Below are positions 56,505 to 64,000 of a stretch of 64,000 nucleotides of DNA, in pieces. The stretch's first letter is position 1. The number at the start of each line of letters is the position of its first letter. The notes below the pieces were generated by a model. It worked only from the letters and a program-made list of their open reading frames with translations. It was not told the DNA's origin and made no database searches. The translations under genes and the position numbers were made by a program. Source of the stretch: Malaya genurostris (lineage: Eukaryota; Arthropoda; Insecta; Diptera; Culicidae). The stretch is taken from contig NC_080571.1 in the NCBI RefSeq assembly GCF_030247185.1, positions 165,513,547 to 165,577,546 of the forward strand, written 5' to 3'.

Positions 56505-56877
56505 CGTTGGGATCCTGGGCAATTAAGGCCCGGTAATAAAACACCGACTTATTGCACTGACCTCAAACAATTTATTGGGTTAACTAGACTCATAGATTTA
56601 ACTTGAACTTATACTTTATTTTTGCTTAACATTATAATAAATTAAACTTTCGGGAGCTCCCCTTGGAACACCCGTACTCAAGCGTGATCGATATTATATT
56701 GGTCTCTATTCGCTTCGCTTATGATTTACTTATCGGTAGGTAGATGATCATCCTTCCTTTTCACGCCAACATGGTTCGATGCATCCATCCCATAAACCTT
56801 GCTGGATGCGCAGGGTTAGATAGCTGGTAATGGCTGCAATATTTTTATAGCGATTGAACTGACAGTATACTCCGACA
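56505..56877 (-). repeat. 3' LTR of BEL element 2, copy A (inner end uncertain)
   Basis: On the - strand it begins TGTCGGAGTATACTG at 56877, after GGATGGGTGAGGA, a plausible purine tract. It has AATAAATTG near its far end. The far end is not fixed because no second, independent LTR of this element is in the window. Confidence 0.5.
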
Positions 56878-56953
56878 TCCTCACCCATCCTGAAGTTGAC
56901 AGTAACTCCTGAAAATGAACAAACAGATTCCCTTTCGTTGCATTGGATTGTGA

Positions 56954-57631
56954 CTACTTAGCCGTTGGAGATGTTCCTGCGTCCGACGAGCTCGATTCTT
57001 GCATTGGAAGGATGCATAATTTCGCTACCGGTCGACGAAGCTATCCAGATGCAGTTTTTACAGTAACTACACGTACCACATCATCAGCACCACGATGTAA
57101 CTCGTGAATGCGGCCCATCTTCCATCGCATCGGGGTTGGTTCCCGTCAACAATAGTCACTAGTTTACCGGTGTCCCAGTTCTAGCTTGGAGTTGTGACAA
57201 ATATTCTCGCCTCCAGCGTCTTCAGAAATCTTGAAGTTGCCGTTGTATCAGCTGCCATCTGTTAAGTCTATTTAATTGGACATTTGTGTAGTCTGGCTCA
57301 GGAATTGTTTGCAAGGACCCTCCGATTATAAAGTGACCAGGTGTCAGTCACTCTAGGTCCGTAGGATCATCCGAAAGAGGTGTTGAAGGCCTAGAATTCA
57401 GGCACCCTTCAACCTGCACCAACAGTGTACTGAAGTCTTCAAAGGATATGGAGATGTCCCCTAGAACTCGAAGTAAGTGAAACTTTGCTGAACTTTACTT
57501 CCCACAGGCCGCCGAAATGTGGGCCGCCAGGCGGATTGAAATGCCATCGTATACCATTTTTTGCGCATTCTTCCGTAACCCTTTCTTGATGTTTGCTATC
57601 TTTGAATAACTTGAAGAGTTCCTTGAGTTGG
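56954..57631 (-). pseudogene. BEL element 2 integrase end, duplicated copy A
   Basis: From 57631 downward the - strand reads QLKELFKLFKDSKHQ and FNPPGGPRFGGLWE, which contains the catalytic Glu of the integrase. It ends in the DUF5641 tail with RWKMGRIHELHPG and VVRVVTVKT. A 2-nt insertion near 57134 breaks the tail frame in this copy. An earlier frame break after GGLWE is shared with copy B. Confidence 0.8.
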
Positions 57632-58484
57632 TCGAAACTAAACTGGCATACATTCTAGCGTTTCGCATATAGTTAATAAAGCGAATTTGAGTGATTTTTT
57701 CATGGCTTCTTTTATGGCAAATGAGTCTTGTTCGAACACATTCCAGTGAAACAAGAATGGCTTGTTTGTATTCGTCGAATGGCCGATACAAGAATGAGGG
57801 TGAATATGTTGTTTAGCCTTCTACTAATCAGTAGCAGATTGAGAACAATAACCAGTATACTGTCCACGTTGTTCAAATGAAACGTTTCGGCCGTTAATCA
57901 AAGGTGATCGATAAAAATGGATGATGGTGCATTAAAATTTGACATCTTAACTGTCGAATTATATTTTATCGAGTAGTAAAGTTTATTCAAAATAACGGCC
58001 CTATTAAAATTTTGCCGGTTGGATAGTTTGGGTTTATTTTTCACTGAAAATGAAATGATAACCAGGGGTATAAGAATCGCAATACAAAGAACGTAAGAAC
58101 ATCCAGAAAAACTTATTTTGTTTGACAATGTATTGAAGTTTGAGAATTTCCTTTTACTGGAAGTTTGAAAAGATATTATAGAGAAGTTATACAATTTAAT
58201 TTTATAATAGCATCAAAGTAGCGTGCGAATGTTTGGGCAGTACGGCATGCTAACACAGATATTCATCTATTTAGTCTCAACAATACAAATTTTCAAACAG
58301 TACTGCACGGTCCCCATCTACGACAATTACTACTATTGGTATTGTTCATCGTAAACATTAACAACATTAACGCACTTCTCGTTAGCATTTGTACATTTTT
58401 CTTCTTTCTCAAAGATCATACTGATTCATTGCATTTGAACATTTTCAGTTAATTAGTTAACTTCGACTTTTGTATTGAAACGTA

Positions 58485-58827
58485 ATGGCAGATGATGAGA
58501 TCTATTGTGGTATATGTAAAAAAAGAACATGATCAAAGTAAATTTTTAACATGTTTGTATTGTTTTGCTAGTGCGCACTTTAAGTGCCGAAATATTATCG
58601 CAATTCCGCAAGACGCGCCCGAGAAATGCCGTTCTTTTGCTCTGCTGATTGCTCTACTACATATCAGTGCATAATGGACATGAAAACCAATAACACATAA
58701 ATAGTAGCCGAACTCGCCGCAGAGTTAAAAAAAATCCATTGAACTATTCTCAAACGCAGTGACTATTGAGATGAACAGTGTTAGGTTAGAAGTTAAACAG
58801 CTGACAACGGTAATATAAGTCAGTCTC
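58485..58827 (+). pseudogene. CR1-like ORF1 5' fragment with PHD-type finger, copy B
   Basis: This is the duplicate of 56070-56412, with the same frameshift after CGICKKR, so the lesion predates the duplication. Confidence 0.55.
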
Positions 58828-58919
58828 TGTTGAGAAACACTCCAATGCACCTTGTCATTAATACGCGGTGACTTGATGATTTGGTTGCAGAGGGTTAACC
58901 GCGACTAAACTCGAGCGTG

Positions 58920-59292
58920 CGTTGGGATCCTGGGCAATTAAGGCCCGGTAATAAAACACCGACTTATTGCACTGACCTCAAACAATTTATTGGGTTAACT
59001 AGACTCATAGATTTAACTTGAACTTATACTTTATTTTTGCTTAACATTATAATAAATTAAACTTTCGGGAGCTCCCCTTGGAACACCCGTACTCAAGCGT
59101 GATCGATATTATATTGGTCTCTATTCGCTTCGCTTATGATTTACTTATCTGTAGGTAGATGATCATCCTTCCTTTTCACGCCAACATGGTTCGATGCATT
59201 CATCCCATAAACCTTGCTGGATGCGCAGGGTTAGATAGCTGGTAATGGCTGCAATATTTTTATAGCGATTGAACTGACAGTATACTCCGACA
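58920..59292 (-). repeat. 3' LTR of BEL element 2, copy B (inner end uncertain)
   Basis: It starts TGTCGGAGTATACTG at 59292 on the - strand, like copy A. The preceding GGATGGGTTAGGA differs by one base. Confidence 0.5.
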
Positions 59293-59368
59293 TCCTAACC
59301 CATCCTGAAGTTGACAGTAACTTCTGAAAATGAACAAACAGATTCCCTTTCGTTGCATTGGATTGTGA

Positions 59369-60039
59369 CTACTTAGCCGTTGGAGATGTTTCTGCGTCCG
59401 ACGAGCTCGATTCTTGCATTGGAAGGATGCATAATTTCGCTACCGGTCGACGAAGATATCCAGATGCAGTTTTTACAGTAACTACACGTACCACATCATC
59501 AGCACCAGGATGTAGCTCGTGAATGCGGCCCATCTTCCATCGCATCGGTTGGTTCCCGTCAACAATAGTCACTAGTTTACCGGTGTCCCAGTTCTAGCTT
59601 GGAGTTGTGACAAATATTCTCGCCTCCAGCGTCTTCAGAAATCTTGAAGTTGCCGTTGTATCAGCTGCCATCTGTTAAGTCTATTTAATTGGACATTTGT
59701 GTAGTCTGGCTCAGGAATTGTTTGCAAGGACCCTCCGATTATAAAGTGACCAGGTGTCAGTCACTCTAGGTCCGTAGGATCATCCGAAAGAGGTGTTAAA
59801 GGCCTAGAATTCAGGCACCCTTCAACCTGCACCAACAGTGTACTGAAGTCTTCAAAGGATATGGAGTTGTCCCCTAGAACTCGAAGTAAGTGAAACTTTG
59901 CTGAACTTTACTTCCCACAGGCCGCCGAAACGTGGGCCGCCAGGCGGATTGAAATGCCATCGTATACCATTTTTTGCGCATTCTTCCGTAACCCTTTCTT
60001 GATGTTTGCTATCTTTGAATAACTTGAAGAGTTCCTTGA
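59369..60039 (-). pseudogene. BEL element 2 integrase end, copy B
   Basis: It has the same content as 56954-57631. The DUF5641 tail is open from 59572 to TAG at 59369 (VDGNQPMRWKMGRIHELHPG...). This copy is continuous with the rest of the element apart from the solo LTR inserted at 60045-60678. Confidence 0.85.
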
Positions 60040-60044
60040 GTTGG

Positions 60045-60678
60045 TGATGGCGCTCACCACACGATTATAATGAGGCTCATCTGAACCCTACGTTGTGTTT
60101 AAATTGTACGGAAATATTAAGCTCGCGACAGCTTCCCAACTTAAGCCTGGAACGGCTTTCGTGCAGATTGGGACACTGCGGACACTTCGAATACATTAAG
60201 CCATGGCACGGCTTTCGAACGGATGGGGACACCGCGGAACACTTCGGATGTGATGTAACAAACTGGTACGCGTTTATTCTTGATTAACTGACTAATATAT
60301 TTTAACGAACTAGGACAACACCTGGACGGCATCGAATTACGACTACGACAATCACGACGAATATAACGTAAACTTAATGTACTATCGAAGTACCGTAGTA
60401 TTGTAGTACCGTAATACCGTAATAGAACAGTATCGTATCTGATCTGATCTGCACTGCCCTTATATAGTATGCGTACATTATTATATGAACAAAGTTTGTC
60501 TCTACTGGAAAGCATATTGCGTAGAATATGCCGGAAAACCTATATCGCAGACGAATGTAATCGCAAACTCTCTCAACTACTAATAAAACTGATCGAATAA
60601 TAACGTTGATCGATTTCTACTTCACGTACGGTGAAGCTCACTTAACCTGTCTATTGATATCACAATTGTGCATCAACA
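60045..60678 (-). mobile_element. Solo LTR (634 bp) inserted in the BEL element 2 integrase
   Basis: On the - strand it begins TGTTGATGCACAATTG and ends GAGCGCCATCA (TG...CA). The perfect 5-bp duplication GTTGG lies at 60040-60044 and 60679-60683. Taking it out with one GTTGG rejoins GARNQL to KELFKLF of the integrase in phase. It contains TATATAAGGGCAGTGC and AATAAA in the - direction, as an LTR promoter and terminator would. It belongs to neither BEL LTR set seen here; the size and TSD fit BEL/Pao or gypsy. Confidence 0.82.
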
Positions 60679-60683
60679 GTTGG

Positions 60684-63496
60684 TTTCTGGCACCCACGAA
60701 GTTTGTACCATTGTCGGAATATATATCAGTACATAAACCCCTCCTGGAAATGAATCGTCGTAAAGCCTGCAGAAATCGTTCCGTCGAGAAGTCCGTAACT
60801 AGTTCCATATGAACTGCTTTCGTGCTCATGCAAACGAATACTGATACATATGATTTGATTGTCGGCCGACGACTTCCATCTCGTATGTGCACCGGACCAA
60901 AGTAGTCCACTCCTGTTTTCGAAAATGGTCTGGAAACTGTGACTCGAGCGGCCGGTAGCTCTCGAAAGCATCGAGTGCATTGATGTACCACCTTTCTGGC
61001 CACTTTTCTACCACCCAATGCAATAACGTAGCCTTACCGTACTCAATAATAGTTGTGGACCTGCATGCAGCAGCTTCGCATGATAATGTCTAAACAACAT
61101 TACCGTCAATAAATGAATCAATCAGCTGGAAGAATTATAGGATGTTTTGTGGCATCTAATTCGTGAGAATGTTGTAGTCTGCCACCGACACGTAAATTCC
61201 ATCGGGTTCAAGAGTCGAATTGAGCCACCGAAGCTGCGAGTTACCAGCTACATTCCGTCCGATTTTTAGTGCATTTGATTCCTCACCGAAGGATTCTTGT
61301 TGTACCTTTCTAATTATAATCGCTTCTGCCTGTCTTAGTTCATCAATGTTGAGAAATTCCTTGCAATGGTTGCTTGCTTGTAGTGAAACCAATGTGCAAG
61401 CTGGTATAGTAAATTGGAATCTTAAGCTATCCGTTTTACGTAATCATGATAAGCCCAATGTCTTAACCGTAGCATCCTTTTCCCAAGTAATATCATCAGC
61501 TTCTGACAACGCGAGGTTTTCCTTCGGAATTTCTTCTAAAACCCTTTTGCAGTTCGATACCCATTTTCGTAGTTTGAAACCGCACCTGTGTATCATGCAG
61601 TCCAACTGATGCCTAAGATGCAAAGCAGTTTCAACGTCATCGGCACCAGAAATCACAACATCAATGTAAATATCTTCAATGGCCGCATCTGATGCTAAAA
61701 GGAATCGATCTCGTTCATCCAATGCTAGTTGTTTTATCGTACGAGTAGCGTAATGTAATGGATCGTACGAGTAGCGAGATATGGAGCAGGTTTGGTACCG
61801 TATGTAACTATCCGCAGCTCATACGTATCGATAGCATCATCTTGTTCAAATTTCCATAAAATACACTGCATCGGTATATCGGCTGGATCCATGCGAATTT
61901 GCCGGAACATTTTCTCAACATCGGCGACAAGCATCACCTGACGAGTCCGAGAACGAAGAATGATAGCTCGAAGATCCTGTTGAATAATCGGTCCGACGAG
62001 TAGTGCATCATTGAGAGAGACTTCGTTTGAAGTTTTGCATGAAGCATCACAGACTACTCTCACCTTAGTCGTGGTACTTGACTCCTTTACCACAGGATGA
62101 TGGGGTAGGTAGCATCGCTTGACTTCGTCTATCCGTTTCTCCTCCACTCTTTGCATATGCCCTAGTTGAAGATATTCTGTCATACATTCCTCATACTGTT
62201 TCCTAAGTTTATCATCTCTAGATAATCTTCTCTCAAGTCCATTGAAACGTTTCAAAGCGATGTCTCGTGATGATCCTAGACATTCTAGAACTGTTTCGTT
62301 TTAGGAAGAGTTACAGTGAACCGACCGTCTGGTTCTCGATGCGTTGTACGCTCAAACTGTTCCTCACACCACGATTCTCCCGGAGAATAGATTTTATGAC
62401 TTCCTACTTCTTCACAAGCCCAAAAACGCTCCATCAACCATTCCAGTGTATCGGATATGGCCATATTGCAAGATATACGATTGTTACGATCCGCCGATTC
62501 TATTTCTCCGGCAACCAGCCATCCGAAGACCGATTCCGTAAGTCGAGGTAGACCATCGCCCAGCGATAATTCCTGCCCCGTAGTGAAGAAACTGAAGAAC
62601 GCTTGGATACCCAGCACCAAATCAACGGCCTTAGATTTAAAGAAAGTGGGATCTGCTAAATCAATTCCATGAGGGATATTCCATCCGATAAATTTCACTG
62701 TTGCTGTTGGTGAATTTACTGTAACTCTTCGTCAAACGAGAAAGTTTAACTTGCGGAAGTATGATGAAACCCGTGATCTAATAGTCGCTTGAAATCGTTG
62801 ATTTACCTTAATTGAAGCATGACCAACGTCAAAAACAGAAATGTCGACCCTTTCCTTAGAAACGTTCATTCGTTGACATATATTTTCTGAAATAAAATTA
62901 CATTCAGATCCAGAATCCAGCAAAGCTCGCGCTGGGTACCGCGCTCCGATATCATCATCTACCATGACAACAGCAGTAGCTAAGAGTACCTTAGATGTTT
63001 GTTCCTGAGTGACGTTGGAACATACGGTTTTGCTTGCAACCATGTTTTCTACCTTCGTAGTTGCTACTGATTTGATGGATACCAACATTGCCGATTTACT
63101 ATTTATAAATGTCCCAGGTTCAGTATCCGTTCTAATATCGGTTTGCCCTGCATTGGTTCATTAGAAACTGCCGGCAATTTAAACAGTGATTGAATTTGCC
63201 TTTTCTTGAGTAGCTTGCTATTATTGTATCGTCTGAGAAGCGTCTCCCAAGCAATAAGATAATTGCTTCTCGTGATTGATTGGATCTATCAACGCCTTGG
63301 CTTCACCCTCCAGGCATTCCTTCAAATAGTGAAATTTTTCAACTTCCGGTAACCCAGTCTTCCAGTTTATCAGTGACGTAAACAGATCTCTGAAACTTAG
63401 CCACTCGTCGATGTCACCATTAAACGTTTGGAGCTTAAGCCTTGTAAGAAGAGCCTTTAGAGAAGTGGTCTTCTTGGTGGATGATGGAGTTGGCAT
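60684..63496 (-). pseudogene. BEL/Pao element 2, gag-pol (5' part)
   Basis: Running down the - strand: gag (FNGDIDEWLSFRDLFTSLI, 63496-63221), then after a frameshift WETLLRRYNNSKLLKK. Protease PARALLDSGSECNFIS follows near 62905-62950. A pre-RT region (GWNIPHGIDLADPTFF; FGWLVAGEIES) lies at 62698-62285. RT has VRVVCDASCKTSNEVSLNDA and ADVEKMFRQIRMDP (62255-61734). The active-site box is YIDV instead of YMDD (near 61660), losing one catalytic Asp. A linker at 61392-61156 and integrase CTRCFRELPAAR, VSVFVCMSTKAVHMELV and YSDNGTNFVGARNQ (61018-60684) follow. The gag zinc-knuckle region and much of RNase H are deleted. A 26-bp tandem duplication near 61736-61776 shifts frame. Confidence 0.88.
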
Positions 63497-64000
63497 GATA
63501 AAATGATTCCAAAATAATGATTCTGCCCACCCCGGTTTGGTCGATTAAGATTGATGCAATACAATAAAGGGAAAATGGTCATGTAGTATCAAGATTGACG
63601 GCTTCGGCCGGGCATATACTGCTCGTCCTACCTGGAGAATTAAACAGTGGCGCTGTAGCTGATCCGCACAAAGTATACGAGGCTTTATATGAGTGCAAAC
63701 AACCCAAAGAATTGCAAGACTAAGCTCCGCTTCATAAAAACAGGGCTCACTTTGTTCAAGCAGAAGTCCAATTTACACAAAAAGGATAATATTTATTTGT
63801 AGGTAGCATCTATAAATTATAGCATCGGCTGGGCATATACTTGTAGTAATTTACCTGGCCAAAACAATGGCTGCGTGAATGCCCTGGGCTGAATGTCTAA
63901 GTTGACTCGATGCGATGTGAATTTACGATCAGTAGAGATTACGATCGTCGATCTCCTTTCTTAAGTCTGCTCCCAATGATTCGCGAACGTGGTGATCGCG
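63497..64000. other. Right-end stretch, unassigned, with a diverged repeat
   Basis: GGCTTCGGCCGGGCATATACTG near 63600 recurs as AGCATCGGCTGGGCATATACTT near 63822, each followed by CTACCTGG or TTACCTGG about 25 bp later. The gag 5' end of BEL element 2 is not recognisable here. No LTR matching 58920-59292 is seen. Confidence 0.45.

Larger units (their letters stand above)
55217..60044. repeat. 2.4-kb tandem duplication (copy A 55217-57631, copy B 57632-60044)
   Basis: Copy A and copy B align along their whole length at an offset of 2415 bp, with only scattered differences (for example CGGGGTTGG versus CGGTTGG near 57130/59545). Each unit holds, left to right, anonymous sequence, a CR1-like ORF1 fragment (+), a BEL LTR (-) and the end of a BEL integrase (-). 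The A/B junction reads GAGTTGG|TCGAAACT, whereas copy B ends GAGTTGG|TGATGG at a solo LTR. Confidence 0.93.

Overview
The window is eukaryotic, almost certainly mosquito (Culicidae). The 5.8S gene, the start of 28S (TAGGCCTCAAATAATG...), a tRNA-derived SINE near 53.6 kb and a CCGGAACCGGAAGTC repeat near 43 kb all resemble sequences I know from mosquitoes. No host protein-coding gene is visible. Nearly every long reading frame belongs to a transposable element, most of them broken.

Backbone. The window crosses a decayed, transposon-riddled piece of ribosomal DNA in the order ITS1-5.8S-ITS2-28S-(intergenic/external spacer)-18S, all on the + strand. The 28S lacks a universally conserved block near its 5' end and its 3' end. 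The 18S has lost about half a kilobase including the universal GTGCCAGCAGCCGCGG block, and is cut off at its 3' end. This is an rDNA pseudo-unit, perhaps at the edge of the array.

0.5-12.9 kb. A 12.4-kb insertion with about 0.87-kb terminal inverted repeats sits at the 28S start, flanked by a perfect CAAAT duplication. It holds a broken non-LTR reverse transcriptase and a Tc1/mariner relic. A young Ty3/gypsy element of the mdg1/412 type (3855-11345, 644-bp LTRs, CCGC duplication) is inserted in the mariner relic. This gypsy element has gag, pol in the -1 frame after a T7 slippery site, and short extra reading frames before gag, one of them encoding a myristoylation-like, single-pass membrane peptide.

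16.5-30 kb. Two head-to-tail copies of an R1-clade non-LTR element follow the 28S break. The second is interrupted by an older, reversed copy of the same gypsy family (21842-28892). 30-34.3 kb holds spacer and the 18S pseudogene.

34.3-45.3 kb. This region holds a CR1/L2-like reverse transcriptase relic, a SINE-like piece, an errantivirus-like element whose integrase region is replaced by another non-LTR fragment but which keeps part of env, a mosquito tandem repeat, and Jockey debris.

45.7-64 kb. A BEL/Pao element with 335-bp LTRs and a CATAC duplication is followed by a SINE and a hAT-type MITE with an 8-bp duplication. Last comes an older BEL/Pao element on the - strand. Its integrase is interrupted by a 634-bp solo LTR with a GTTGG duplication. 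Its 3' end lies in a 2415-bp tandem duplication whose right breakpoint falls at that LTR junction.
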